Assembly (NCBI GenBank): GCA_003279565.1 | Contig: QCHN01000003.1 | Coordinates: forward strand, 1-64,000 | Length of the DNA stretch: 64,000 nucleotides | Source of the DNA: Prochlorococcus sp. AG-402-C09 | Lineage (GTDB): Bacteria; Cyanobacteriota; Cyanobacteriia; PCC-6307; Cyanobiaceae | Direction: 5' to 3' | In this document: positions 19,039 to 29,883 of the stretch, piece by piece | Layout: every line of letters begins with the position of its first letter | How positions within the stretch are numbered: position 1 is the first letter of the stretch | Position numbers and translations under genes: made by a program | The notes under the pieces: generated by a model | Seen by the model: only the letters and a program-made list of their open reading frames with translations | The model's database searches: none | Told to the model about the DNA's origin: nothing

Positions 19039-20142
19039 ATGGGTGTCTTAAATGAAAAACCATTGTTAATCCTCGGAGGAGGATTAATGGGTCTTGCAAT
19101 AGCCCATGAACTTGCTCAAAAAGGCAAACGCGTAGAAATTTTAAGTAGAAACAGAAGTGAAGCAGCAGGCTTTGTTGCGGCTGGAATGCTAGCCCCTCAC
19201 GCTGAGGGACTTAAAGGTGAGCTGTTAAAGCTTGGTCAAAGTAGTCTTCAAAGACACCCTAGATGGATAGAAAGCATTGAGAAAAATAGCAAAATGTCAT
19301 GTGGTCTTAAAACTTGTGGGATTGTTGTCCCATTTAAAAACCTCGAAGACTGTGAGTCCTACCCAACGTATAAATTTGGTGAAAAGCTCAACAGGAATGA
19401 GCTCCTTCAAGAAGTTACAGGACTCTCAGAAAAATGGAAATTAGGTTTACTTTTTAGACAGGACGGTCAAATCGATAATCGAAGACTTTTAATGAGAGCA
19501 CTTGAAAAAGCTTGTGTTGAATTAGGTGTTCACTTTCAAGAAGGAGTTGAAGTGATTGAAATAATGCAAGATTCAAATAAATTTAGTGGGGTCAAAATTA
19601 AAGAGATTAATGGAAATATCAATCATTTAAAAAGCGAAGAGGCAGTTCTCTGCTGCGGAGCTTGGAGCCAACAAATATTCAAAACACTTCCTATATTTCC
19701 TGTTAAAGGCCAGATGTTATCTATTCAGGGACCAAAACAAATTCTAAAAAGAATTATTTTTGGACCTGGCATTTACTTAGTTCCAAGAAATGACGGTCTA
19801 ATAATCGTAGGGGCAACTAGTGAGCGTGAGGCAGGCTTCCAAAAAGGACTTACTCCAAAAGGACAACGCGAGCTGCAGAAAGGAATTCAATCTCTCATAC
19901 CTGAACTTAATCAACTACCTCACATGGAGAGATGGTGGGGTTTCCGTCCATGCACACCGGACGAAGGACCTTTATTAGGAATGTCATCAATTAATGGACT
20001 CTGGCTTGCTACTGGGCATCATCGCAATGGAGTTCTGTTGGCGGCGATAACTGCAGAATTAATTGGAAAATTAATTTGCTCGAGCTCTTTAAGTAATGAA
20101 GAAAGTAGTTTTTTGACCCAATTCAGATGGGACAGATTCTAA
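19039..20142 (+). CDS. thiO: Glycine oxidase ThiO-like FAD oxidoreductase
   Basis: LLILGGGLMGLAIAHELAQKG, AAGMLAPHAE, GHHRNGVLLAAITAELI. Confidence 0.88.
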   Translation: MGVLNEKPLLILGGGLMGLAIAHELAQKGKRVEILSRNRSEAAGFVAAGMLAPHAEGLKGELLKLGQSSLQRHPRWIESIEKNSKMSCGLKTCGIVVPFKNLEDCESYPTYKFGEKLNRNELLQEVTGLSEKWKLGLLFRQDGQIDNRRLLMRALEKACVELGVHFQEGVEVIEIMQDSNKFSGVKIKEINGNINHLKSEEAVLCCGAWSQQIFKTLPIFPVKGQMLSIQGPKQILKRIIFGPGIYLVPRNDGLIIVGATSEREAGFQKGLTPKGQRELQKGIQSLIPELNQLPHMERWWGFRPCTPDEGPLLGMSSINGLWLATGHHRNGVLLAAITAELIGKLICSSSLSNEESSFLTQFRWDRF

Positions 20143-20179
20143 CAACCACTCAAAAAAGATTGTGAAGTTAAACAATAAC

Positions 20180-20635
20180 TTATTCAACTCTCCATGATTG
20201 ATCTGATGGAGTCCAATCAACAAGTTCATTTTTCTGGAACCAGAGATCAATTTCAAATACTGCTGTATCAGAACCATCAGAACCATGAATGACATTACGA
20301 CCAATGTTCACAGCTAAATCACCTCTAATAGTTCCAGGTTCAGCTTCGAGAGGCTTTGTTGCTCCAATCAATTTTCTCGCACTTGCAATAACACCTTCAC
20401 CCTCCCAAACCATCGCTACAACAGGTCCACTTGTTATGAAATCAACTAAACCTGAAAAGAAAGGACGATCTTTGTGAACACCATAATGTTGTTCTGCAAG
20501 TTCTTTGCTTGGTTTCAGTTGTTTTAGGCCAACTAATTTGAATCCTTTAGTTTCAAAACGACCAAGAATCTCTGCGATTAAACCTCTTTGCACACCATCT
20601 GGCTTGATAGCAACAAAGGTTCTTTCCAAAGTCAT
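20180..20635 (-). CDS. ndk: Nucleoside diphosphate kinase
   Basis: [37 protein letters not shown]. Confidence 0.97.
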   Translation of the reverse strand: MTLERTFVAIKPDGVQRGLIAEILGRFETKGFKLVGLKQLKPSKELAEQHYGVHKDRPFFSGLVDFITSGPVVAMVWEGEGVIASARKLIGATKPLEAEPGTIRGDLAVNIGRNVIHGSDGSDTAVFEIDLWFQKNELVDWTPSDQSWRVE

Positions 20636-20777
20636 TGCGATATTTAATAATATGAAGCCATAGTCTTCCTAAAACTGCCCTCTTGGCAAGTAAAACATGA
20701 CACTTAATAAAACTGTTCTTAGATTTAATTGTATTAATCAGGAATGATCAAAACTTGGAAACTTTGTTATCGCATAA

Positions 20778-22721
20778 ATGACTGTGAAAAATACTAATCA
20801 ATCTCTCTCGTGGACTGTCCAACATAGCTCAGACCTTTATGGGATTGATCGATGGGGAAAGGGTTATTTCACTATCAATGAAAAAGGCAATATTTCTATT
20901 TGTCCTAACGGTTCCAAAAGCAAATCTCATGATTTGATAGAACTATTAGATGAACTCGAAAGTCGAAAACTAAAATTTCCTCTATTAATAAGATTTGACG
21001 ATATTCTCGAAGACTGCTTAAAAAACCTACATAAAGCTTTTGAAAAAGCGATTAATGACTTTCAATATCAAGGAAACTATCAAGGTGTATTTCCAATCAA
21101 ATGTAATCAACAGCGTCACGTAGTTGAAGAATTAATCACCTGTGGTTCCAAATGGAATTTTGGCTTAGAAGCTGGAAGCAAACCAGAGCTCCTAATTGCT
21201 TTATCAATACTAGAAAATCCTAAAGCTTTACTAATATGCAATGGCTATAAAGATCAACGTTATATTGAAACAGCTATTTTAGCACGTCAGCTTGGACGTC
21301 AACCTATAGTAGTTATAGAACAAGCTAGTGATGTTGATCTTATAATCAAATCTAGTAATTCTCTGGGAGCATCTCCACTCATAGGAATGAGAGCCAAACT
21401 ATCAAGTCAAAGCAGTGGAAGATGGAGTAGCTCGATTGGTGATAAGTCGAAATTTGGACTTTCAATTCCAGAAATATTGAAAGCAATCAAAAGGTTAAAA
21501 GAAGCAAATCTTCTCAATGAATTAAAGCTTTTACATTTTCATCTAGGGAGTCAAATAAACGATATAAGTGTTTTAAAAGATGCCTTACAAGAAGCAGGAC
21601 AAATTTATGCCGAATTAATTAATCTTGGGGCACCTATGGGATACTTAGATGTTGGAGGTGGTTTAGGAATTGATTACGATGGAAGTCAAACTGCCTCAAT
21701 AGCATCTACTAACTACTCACTTCAAAATTATGCAAATGATGTTGTAGCAACAATCAAAGAGTGTTGTGAATCAAAAAAGATACCACTACCCACTTTGATT
21801 ACGGAGAGTGGAAGAGCTATTGCGAGTCACTTTTCAATCTTAATCTTCAATATTTTAGGCAAAAATTCGTTACCTTCTGACATTCCTAAAGAAGACGAAA
21901 AAGAATGTCTTTCTGTCAGAAATTTACGTGAAACGTTAGTCCATATAAATTCTCTAGAACTTAAGCAAGAAGAAGATTTAGCCAAACTACAAGAAGCATG
22001 GAATGATTCTCTTAAGTTTAAAGCGGATGCATTAGCAGCTTTTCGTCTCGGATATATAGATTTAGTTGAACGTGCGAAAGCTGAGCAGTTAACATGGGCC
22101 TGTGCAATGACAATTGTTAATCAGTTACCAAAAAATATACTTCTACCTAAAGAACTAAAGAAATTAAGTGAAAGTTTAGCTATAACGTATTACGCAAATC
22201 TCTCCGTATTTAGATCGGCTCCAGACACTTGGGCCATTGATCAAGTTTTTCCAATTATGCCAATACATCGGCTTAGCAAAGAACCCAACAAACTAGGACA
22301 CTTTGCAGATTTAACATGCGATTCAGATGGAAAGCTTGACCAATTTATTGATAATGGAAAAATTAAAAATTTGCTGCCTCTTCATGAATTTAATCAAGAT
22401 GAAAAATATTTAATTGGTCTTTTCTTAGGTGGCGCCTATCAAGAAGTAATGGGAAATCTACATAATTTATTTGGGAGTACTAATGCAGTCCATATTAGAT
22501 TTACAGAAAAAGGGAAGTATAAAGTTGAGCATGTCATTCGTGGGAATACAAAATCAAATGTTCTTGAATATTTAGAACATGACCCAGGAATATTATTAGA
22601 GAGATTAAGAAAGTCAAGCGAATCAGCTATTCAAGGCGGGCATCTAAAAATCCATGATGCACAAAAACTAATAGAGCATGTAGAAGCAAGCCTCCGTCAA
22701 AGTACTTACCTACAGAGCTAA
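20778..22721 (+). CDS. speA: Biosynthetic arginine decarboxylase
   Basis: QGVFPIKCNQQRHVVEEL, GLEAGSKPEL, LHFHLGSQI, DVGGGLGIDYDGS. Confidence 0.95.
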   Translation: MTVKNTNQSLSWTVQHSSDLYGIDRWGKGYFTINEKGNISICPNGSKSKSHDLIELLDELESRKLKFPLLIRFDDILEDCLKNLHKAFEKAINDFQYQGNYQGVFPIKCNQQRHVVEELITCGSKWNFGLEAGSKPELLIALSILENPKALLICNGYKDQRYIETAILARQLGRQPIVVIEQASDVDLIIKSSNSLGASPLIGMRAKLSSQSSGRWSSSIGDKSKFGLSIPEILKAIKRLKEANLLNELKLLHFHLGSQINDISVLKDALQEAGQIYAELINLGAPMGYLDVGGGLGIDYDGSQTASIASTNYSLQNYANDVVATIKECCESKKIPLPTLITESGRAIASHFSILIFNILGKNSLPSDIPKEDEKECLSVRNLRETLVHINSLELKQEEDLAKLQEAWNDSLKFKADALAAFRLGYIDLVERAKAEQLTWACAMTIVNQLPKNILLPKELKKLSESLAITYYANLSVFRSAPDTWAIDQVFPIMPIHRLSKEPNKLGHFADLTCDSDGKLDQFIDNGKIKNLLPLHEFNQDEKYLIGLFLGGAYQEVMGNLHNLFGSTNAVHIRFTEKGKYKVEHVIRGNTKSNVLEYLEHDPGILLERLRKSSESAIQGGHLKIHDAQKLIEHVEASLRQSTYLQS

Positions 22722-22722
22722 A

Positions 22723-25383
22723 TCAAGACAATTGTTGAATCAAATCCTCATTAGCTTTTTCTAAAGCTAAATCCAACGATTGAGGTTGACTCCCACCAGC
22801 TTGGGCGAGATTTGGACGACCACCGCCACCGCCACCACACATTTTTGCAATTCCACTTATAAATTTGCCTGCATGTAAGCCATCTGAGACTAAATCAGGA
22901 GAAAATGCAGCAACAAAAACCAATTTATTATCGATCTCCTGATTTGGAATGCCTCCAAAAACAACAGCAGAGGACTTGCCTAAATGATCCATCAAACTTG
23001 AAGCCGCAGATTGCAATCCAGATCCGTCAACTCCATCTAAACGTCTAATTAATAATTTACTCTTGCCAACAGATTTTGCATAACTCGCTAAACCCAATGC
23101 CTTCGCTAATGCGAGTTCATTCTTTAGTTTGATAAGTTCTTTGGTTTTATCTTTCAATTCCAGTTGAAGAGATGAAACTCTCTCAACAATTTCATATGAT
23201 TGAACCTTGAATGATTTACTTAACTCCTTAACTACCAAATCACGTTCATTAAAATAATCTAACACTGATGGACCAGCTATGGCCTCTATACGTCTAATAC
23301 CTGAAGCAATACCTGTCTCATTAATAATCTTAAACGTACCTAGTTGTGACGTTCGAGTTACATGGGTTCCTCCACATAACTCCATAGAAACACCTGGGAC
23401 ATCAACAACACGTACCACATCACCATATTTCTCACCAAACATTGCCAAAGCACCAGCAGCCATAGCCTCCTTAATTGGCATTGTTTTAATTTGAATTGGA
23501 TGATCTTCGCTAATCCATTGATTTATTTGTACTTCCATATCTTCAAGTTCTTTTTTTGTCAAAGGTTTTGGAGCATTAAAATCAAATCTCAATCGATCAT
23601 TTGCCACTAACGAGCCTCTTTGACTTACACTTGAGTCAATCGATAACTTTAAAGCTGATTGCAATAGATGTGTAGCGGTGTGATTTGATGTAGTTCGTTG
23701 ACGAAAAGATGGAGTAACATTCATCTGAACAGATGAGTTAACTTTGAGAACTCCATTGTTAACAATTCCAGAATGAATAAAAATATTCTTCTTTTTTCTA
23801 ACGTTTTCTATAGACACCTCTAGATCTTGAGACGTTATTAAGCCTTGATCTCCAATTTGGCCACCCGAATCAGCATAAAAAGGCGTTCTATTAACAATAA
23901 TCTTGACTAAATCACCCTCAACAGCTTGCTTCACTAATTCATTATTTTTAAAAATGCCTATCACAGTTGAAGTAGTGTCTAATTTTTCATAGCCCTCAAA
24001 TCTTGTTTCATCAAATAAAGAAATTTCTCTTTCAATTGAACCTTCTTCAGTTAAATCAATACTTACAGAAGCATCTTTTGCACGTTTACGTTGCTTTGCC
24101 ATCTCGTTCTCAAAACCATTAATATCAACAGAAATGCCTTTTTCATTCGCGATCTCTTCTGTTAATTCCAAAGGAAAACCATAAGTATCATAAAGCTCAA
24201 ATGCCTGAGCACCAGAGATCAGATCACATTCATGAGCTGTTATCTCTGCCAAAAGTTTCTCTCCACGTTCAAGAGTTTCTAGGAAACGAGATTCTTCTAT
24301 TTTTAACTCATTAAGAATGATTTTCTTTTTCTCAAGTAATTGAGGATAAGCATCTTTCATCAACTCAATAGCAACTTCAGCTAGCTGAGGTAAAAACGAC
24401 TGATTAATCTCTACCAGTCGACCATGTCGAATCATACGCCGTATAAGACGACGAAGAATATAGCCTCGCCCTAGATTGCTAGCAGTTACACCATCACAAA
24501 TTAAATGAGTGACAGCTCTGCAATGATCTCCAATAATTTTTAATGATGTTTTATTTTTTTTATTTGTAGTTTCATAATTAATTTGAGCCAATAAAGCCGC
24601 TGACTCAATGAGAGGAAAAATAAGATCCGTCTCATAATTATTAGATTTCCCCTGCAAAATTTGAGCCATTCTTTCTAAGCCCATTCCTGTATCAATATGA
24701 CAATTCGCCAATGGCTCAAGATTGCCCTTTAAGTCTCGGTTGTATTGCATAAAAACCAAATTATAAAATTCTATAAATCGACTATCATCTTCAAGGTCGA
24801 TTCCATCACTTCCTAATTCAGGTTTAAAATCAAAATAAAGTTCCGAACATGGACCACAAGGTCCTGTAGCTCCAGATGACCAAAAATTATCAGAAGCACC
24901 CATTCTGATAATTCTTTTTGCATCAACCCCTACAACTTCTTTCCATATTTGCTCTGCTTCTGAGTCTTCTTCAAAAACACTAATAACTATATTTTTTGGA
25001 TTTAGTCGAAAAACCTCAGTAGTTAATTCCCATGCCCATTGAATTGCCTCTTTTTTAAAATAATCACCAAAAGAAAAATTACCTAGCATCTCAAAAAAAG
25101 TATGATGCCTCGCAGTTCTCCCTACATTTTCAATATCATTTGTTCTTATACATTTTTGACTGGATGTTGCTCTGGGAGTAGCAGACTCTTTTAATCCTAA
25201 GAAGATAGGCTTAAAAGGTAACATCCCCGCAATTGTCAATAAAACTGTTGGATCATCTGGAATCAAAGAAGAACTTGCTAGTTTCGTATGATTATGTTGG
25301 GTAAAAAAGTTGATAAATGCTTCTCTAATCTCATCTCCGGAAAGGAATGGCGGATTCATTGAGGAGGAAGAATTTTTTTGCAT
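22723..25383 (-). CDS. alaS: Alanyl-tRNA synthetase
   Basis: SSSLIPDDPTVLLTIAGMLPFKPIFLG, HTATHLLQSAL, GGGGGGRPNLAQAGG. Confidence 0.97.
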   Translation of the reverse strand: MQKNSSSSMNPPFLSGDEIREAFINFFTQHNHTKLASSSLIPDDPTVLLTIAGMLPFKPIFLGLKESATPRATSSQKCIRTNDIENVGRTARHHTFFEMLGNFSFGDYFKKEAIQWAWELTTEVFRLNPKNIVISVFEEDSEAEQIWKEVVGVDAKRIIRMGASDNFWSSGATGPCGPCSELYFDFKPELGSDGIDLEDDSRFIEFYNLVFMQYNRDLKGNLEPLANCHIDTGMGLERMAQILQGKSNNYETDLIFPLIESAALLAQINYETTNKKNKTSLKIIGDHCRAVTHLICDGVTASNLGRGYILRRLIRRMIRHGRLVEINQSFLPQLAEVAIELMKDAYPQLLEKKKIILNELKIEESRFLETLERGEKLLAEITAHECDLISGAQAFELYDTYGFPLELTEEIANEKGISVDINGFENEMAKQRKRAKDASVSIDLTEEGSIEREISLFDETRFEGYEKLDTTSTVIGIFKNNELVKQAVEGDLVKIIVNRTPFYADSGGQIGDQGLITSQDLEVSIENVRKKKNIFIHSGIVNNGVLKVNSSVQMNVTPSFRQRTTSNHTATHLLQSALKLSIDSSVSQRGSLVANDRLRFDFNAPKPLTKKELEDMEVQINQWISEDHPIQIKTMPIKEAMAAGALAMFGEKYGDVVRVVDVPGVSMELCGGTHVTRTSQLGTFKIINETGIASGIRRIEAIAGPSVLDYFNERDLVVKELSKSFKVQSYEIVERVSSLQLELKDKTKELIKLKNELALAKALGLASYAKSVGKSKLLIRRLDGVDGSGLQSAASSLMDHLGKSSAVVFGGIPNQEIDNKLVFVAAFSPDLVSDGLHAGKFISGIAKMCGGGGGGRPNLAQAGGSQPQSLDLALEKANEDLIQQLS

Positions 25384-25678
25384 ACCTAAAAATTATCTCT
25401 AAAAAGGTTTTTGAGAACAATGACAAAAAACGTCAAATTTGCTCAACTCACCCTAAACAATAACAAAATGGAAACCCGTGAGACTTCGAAAGACAAAATA
25501 ATCAAAAAACATCAGTCGAAAACCTTCCCTATTGCAAACAAATACTATTTACGGGAAGCAGTATCACACTTACAAACCCCAATAGCCTATTATAGTAAAA
25601 AATGATCTAGGTATTTTCACTTAGCAGCCTGATTTAGTTCGACCTTCAGGCTTCTTCTAAATTAATGTCTTTGGGAAC

Positions 25679-27454
25679 ATGATTTTTACTGAATCGACAG
25701 CTTTAAAAAATCAGAAGAGTGATGGTCCTAAGCTTTCACTGCAATATGAAAAAATTGCTACAGATACGCACACTTTAAGATCATTGGATTGGGATCGAAG
25801 CAGATTTGATATTGAATTTGGCCTTCGAAATGGAACTACTTACAATAGCTTTTTAATAAAAGGCAAAAAAACAGCACTTATAGATACAAGCCATTTAAAG
25901 TTTAAAGATATTTGGTTTGAAAAACTCAAACAAGAACTCAATCCAACAGAAATTGATTATTTAATAGTAAGTCACACAGAGCCAGATCATTCAGGACTAA
26001 TTAAATTCTTAATTGAATTAAATCCAAATATTGAAATCGTCGCATCTAAAGTAGCTATAAAATTTCTAGAAGACCAAATTCATCAACCTTTTAGGTCAAG
26101 AGCAGTCAAAAGTGGCGAGGAACTCAATTTAGAAATTAATTCAATCAGTGGAATTGAGCATAAAATTGAATTTATTAGTGCGCCAAATCTACACTGGCCC
26201 GATACTATTTTTTCTTTTGATCACGGTACACAAGTTTTATATACTTGTGACGCGTTTGGTTTACATTACTGTTCAGAATTACTCTATGACGAGAATCCAA
26301 ACCTATTAAATGAAGATTTTCGATTTTATTACGACTGCCTCATGGGTCCCAATGCCCGTAGCGTAGTTCAGGCCTTAAAAAAAATTGATGCATTGCCAAA
26401 CATCAAGACTATTGGTGTTGGGCATGGACCGATCCTTAATTTTAATACGCAGTTATGGCTAAAAAATTATAGAGAGTGGAGTAGTCAAAAAAGTACAGGC
26501 GAGAATTACGCTGTGGTTTGCTATCTCAGCCAATATGGTTTTTGTGATCGGCTTAGTCAAGCAATTGCTCATGGCATAGGCAAGGCAAATGCTCAAGTCC
26601 AATTAGTTGATCTTATTGCTTCAGACACTCAGGAGTTAAGTGCTCTAATTAGTGACGCAAGTGCCGTCGTTGTGCCAACATGGCCTATCAAATCTGATTC
26701 AGAATTACAAAGTAACATTGGAACCCTACTTGCATCCTTAAAACAAAAGCAGTGGGTAGCTACTTATGACTCCTATGGCGGAAATGAAGAGCCTATTGAC
26801 TTTATTACTAACCAATTAAGAAAGCTTGGGCAAAAAGAAGCTTTTAAACCACTTCGAGTACGTGACGAACCAAACAAAAGTGTTTACCAACAATTTGAAG
26901 AAGCTGGTACAGATTTAGGTCAGATTCTTACTAGAAAGAAAAATTTAGCTGCTACTAAAAACCTTGATGGAGACTTAAATAAAGCGCTTGGTTGCTTAAG
27001 CGGTGGACTCTACATTGTTACAGCAAAAGATAGTGAAGGCGCGGACAGTCGAGACGGTGCGATGGTTGCAAGTTGGGTTAGTCAAGCAAGTTTTGAACCC
27101 CCTGGAATAACCGTGGCGGTAGCCAAAGACAGAGCCATTGAATCACTATTGCAAGTCAATGATCGTTTTGTTCTGAATATCCTTCAAGAAAATAACTATT
27201 TGCACCTGTTCAGACACTTTTTAAAACGGTTTCCACCAGGTGCTAATCGATTTGAAGGAGTTGAATTGATGAATGATCTTGCAGCTGGAGGACCAGTTTT
27301 ATCTGACGCGCTTGCATTTCTTTCATGTAAAGTTATTCAAAGAATGGAGACAACAGATCACTGGATCATTTATTCATTAGTTGAAAAAGGTAATTTATCT
27401 AATACTCAAAGTAAAACAGCAGTTCATCACAGAAGAGTTGGTAGTAATTATTAA
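25679..27454 (+). CDS. Flavodiiron protein, canonical ligands (Flv3-like)
   Basis: VSHTEPDHSGL metal-ligand motif, flavodoxin and flavin-reductase domains. Confidence 0.88.
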   Translation: MIFTESTALKNQKSDGPKLSLQYEKIATDTHTLRSLDWDRSRFDIEFGLRNGTTYNSFLIKGKKTALIDTSHLKFKDIWFEKLKQELNPTEIDYLIVSHTEPDHSGLIKFLIELNPNIEIVASKVAIKFLEDQIHQPFRSRAVKSGEELNLEINSISGIEHKIEFISAPNLHWPDTIFSFDHGTQVLYTCDAFGLHYCSELLYDENPNLLNEDFRFYYDCLMGPNARSVVQALKKIDALPNIKTIGVGHGPILNFNTQLWLKNYREWSSQKSTGENYAVVCYLSQYGFCDRLSQAIAHGIGKANAQVQLVDLIASDTQELSALISDASAVVVPTWPIKSDSELQSNIGTLLASLKQKQWVATYDSYGGNEEPIDFITNQLRKLGQKEAFKPLRVRDEPNKSVYQQFEEAGTDLGQILTRKKNLAATKNLDGDLNKALGCLSGGLYIVTAKDSEGADSRDGAMVASWVSQASFEPPGITVAVAKDRAIESLLQVNDRFVLNILQENNYLHLFRHFLKRFPPGANRFEGVELMNDLAAGGPVLSDALAFLSCKVIQRMETTDHWIIYSLVEKGNLSNTQSKTAVHHRRVGSNY

Positions 27455-27456
27455 TA

Positions 27457-29307
27457 ATGACAGTAGAAGCAATTTCTTCGACAAATTTAAATACTTTCAT
27501 AAAAAAAACCATTCAGATTCCCATTGAAGAGAACTTCCTTTGCTTAAGAAGCCTAAACCCAAAAAGAACAAGATTTGAAGTTGAATATTCTCTTGAAAAA
27601 GGAAGTTGCACGAATTCTTTTTTATTCAAGTCTTCCAAAGATGAACATTCTAAATCACAAGAATATATTTTAATTCATCCTCCTGGTTTAACATTCGAAA
27701 AAGAATTTTTAGAAGAGTTTCAGACATTAATTAGTAGTGATTCCGCTGAAATAAAGTTAGTCATGGGTCATATCAATCCCAATAAAGTAGCTTTTGTGAA
27801 AAGAATGAATGAGAAATATAAAAATTTAACGGTTATTTGTTCTAATCCAGGAGCAAAGTTATTCAAAGAGATTTGGAATTTACAAAAACCATCCAGAGAT
27901 ACAAATCCCAAAGAAGCATTTGAGACAGTTGCAGTCCTTCCGAATATTCAAATTATTAAGCAATTAGAGACTCTGTCACTCGATAATAATTTTGAGATTA
28001 TATTCATTCCCGCGCCAACAGCTCGTTGGCCAGGTGGACTAATTGTTTTTGAAAAGCAAACTGGTTTACTGATGAGTGATAAATTATTTGGTGCACATGT
28101 TTATGAGGAAAAATGGGCTGAATTAAACAGTATTAGTACGGAGGAAGAAAGAAGGCATTACTTTGATTGCCTTATGGCACCAATGTCTACGCAAGTCAAT
28201 AGTATTATCGAAAAATTTGAAGACTTTGAGATTGACACAATAGTTCCTGGACATGGGCCTGCAATCAGCGGTAGTTGGAGAAGTTTGTTAAATAACTATC
28301 AAAGCTGGGGGGAAAGCCAAAAATATAGCAACTTAAGAGTAGCTCTATTATTTGCCAGTGCATATGGAAATACTGCCGCTATTGCTGATGCCATAGCCAG
28401 AGGAATTAGTAAGACAGGAGTCAAAGTTAAAATTATTAATTGTGAATTCACCGAATCTGATAGGTTAATCACTGAAATTCGTAAAGCAGATGGATATTTA
28501 ATTGGATCACCAACATTAGGAGGACATGCACCCACCCCCATTGTCTCAGCACTTGGTACACTTTTGGCTGAAGGAGATAGAGGTAAGCCTGCTGGAGTAT
28601 TTGGAAGTTATGGATGGAGTGGTGAAGCTCTTGATTTACTTGAAAAAAAATTAAAAGATGGAGGCTTTAAATTTGGATTCGAACCTATAAAAATAAAATT
28701 TAGTCCTGATCCTTTAATGATTAAAAAACTTGAAGAAATAGGTATCCAATATGGTAAGCAATTAATTAATGTGAAATTACGTCAACAAAGAAAAGCTAAT
28801 GTTGGTTTAAATACGAGTAAAAGTGATCCTACAATTAATGCACTAGGAAGGGTCGTAGGATCACTATGTATATTGACTGCTCAAAAGGGAGATAAAGATA
28901 ATCTAATTAGCGGAGCAATGGTTGCAAGCTGGGTTAGTCAAGCAAGCTTTTCTCCTCCTGGTATTACGATTGCAGTGGCTAAAGAACGAGCTGTAGAAAA
29001 CTTACTTCATACAGGTGATAACTTTGCTTTAAACATTTTAGAGCAAAACAATCACCAAAGACTGCTAAAACAATTTCTTCAATCATTCAAACCTGGAGAT
29101 AATAGATTTACCGATCTTGAGATCAAATTAAGTCCAAGCAATCAACCATTATTAAACGAAGCTTTAGCTTGGCTGGAAGGTACAGTTAATCAACGAATGG
29201 AGTGTGGGGATCATTGGCTGATATATGCTGAGATTAAACATGGAAAAGTCATTAAAAAAGATGGAGTAACAGCAGTTCATCATCGAAAAACCGGAGCGAA
29301 CTACTAG
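27457..29307 (+). CDS. Flavodiiron protein, non-canonical ligands (Flv1-like)
   Basis: Paralogue of preceding gene; GHINPNKVAFV replaces HxExDH. Confidence 0.85.
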   Translation: MTVEAISSTNLNTFIKKTIQIPIEENFLCLRSLNPKRTRFEVEYSLEKGSCTNSFLFKSSKDEHSKSQEYILIHPPGLTFEKEFLEEFQTLISSDSAEIKLVMGHINPNKVAFVKRMNEKYKNLTVICSNPGAKLFKEIWNLQKPSRDTNPKEAFETVAVLPNIQIIKQLETLSLDNNFEIIFIPAPTARWPGGLIVFEKQTGLLMSDKLFGAHVYEEKWAELNSISTEEERRHYFDCLMAPMSTQVNSIIEKFEDFEIDTIVPGHGPAISGSWRSLLNNYQSWGESQKYSNLRVALLFASAYGNTAAIADAIARGISKTGVKVKIINCEFTESDRLITEIRKADGYLIGSPTLGGHAPTPIVSALGTLLAEGDRGKPAGVFGSYGWSGEALDLLEKKLKDGGFKFGFEPIKIKFSPDPLMIKKLEEIGIQYGKQLINVKLRQQRKANVGLNTSKSDPTINALGRVVGSLCILTAQKGDKDNLISGAMVASWVSQASFSPPGITIAVAKERAVENLLHTGDNFALNILEQNNHQRLLKQFLQSFKPGDNRFTDLEIKLSPSNQPLLNEALAWLEGTVNQRMECGDHWLIYAEIKHGKVIKKDGVTAVHHRKTGANY

Positions 29308-29356
29308 ACCCATTATAAAAACGACTGAATCCATTTAAACTCCCTCCTGATTCACA

Positions 29357-29881
29357 ATGTCTAATAAAAAGCTTCTTGTCATAGCTGCTAGCAATGGTGA
29401 AAATCTCAAACTAGCCAAAAGATTTTTAGTCGCAGGTAAGAAACTAAATTACTCATGCGAATTACTTGATTTGACGGAATTAAAATATGATTTACCTATA
29501 TTTAATCCACGTCATAATTCAACAGATAAAGCACCAGAAAATCTTAGGTCGATCAATACTCAAATGGAAAGTCATTCACACTGGGTCATTTGTGCGCCTG
29601 AATATAACGGTTCAATTCCGCCAATTCTTACAAATGCAATAGCTTGGCTTTCTGTGCAAGGAAAAGATTTTCGAAGTTTATTTAACGAACGTCCAATTGC
29701 AATAGCAAGTTTTTCAGGGGGAGGATGTATGGAGTTATTACTTTCGATGCGAATTCAGTTAACCCATCTTGGAGCGTTAGTCTTAGGTCGTCAGTTAGCT
29801 ACTAACAAATCAAAAACTGCTGAGGATAAATCAATCAACGCAATTCTAAATCAACTACTACAATTAAATCACTCTCGTTAG
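29357..29881 (+). CDS. NAD(P)H-dependent FMN reductase-like flavoprotein
   Basis: CAPEYNGSIPPILTNAIAWLS. Confidence 0.88.
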   Translation: MSNKKLLVIAASNGENLKLAKRFLVAGKKLNYSCELLDLTELKYDLPIFNPRHNSTDKAPENLRSINTQMESHSHWVICAPEYNGSIPPILTNAIAWLSVQGKDFRSLFNERPIAIASFSGGGCMELLLSMRIQLTHLGALVLGRQLATNKSKTAEDKSINAILNQLLQLNHSR

Positions 29882-29883
29882 CT

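Noticed and set aside
23279-23494. ORFs antisense to alaS, guaA, flavodiiron and ndk genes
   Set aside because: Shadows of well-supported core genes.
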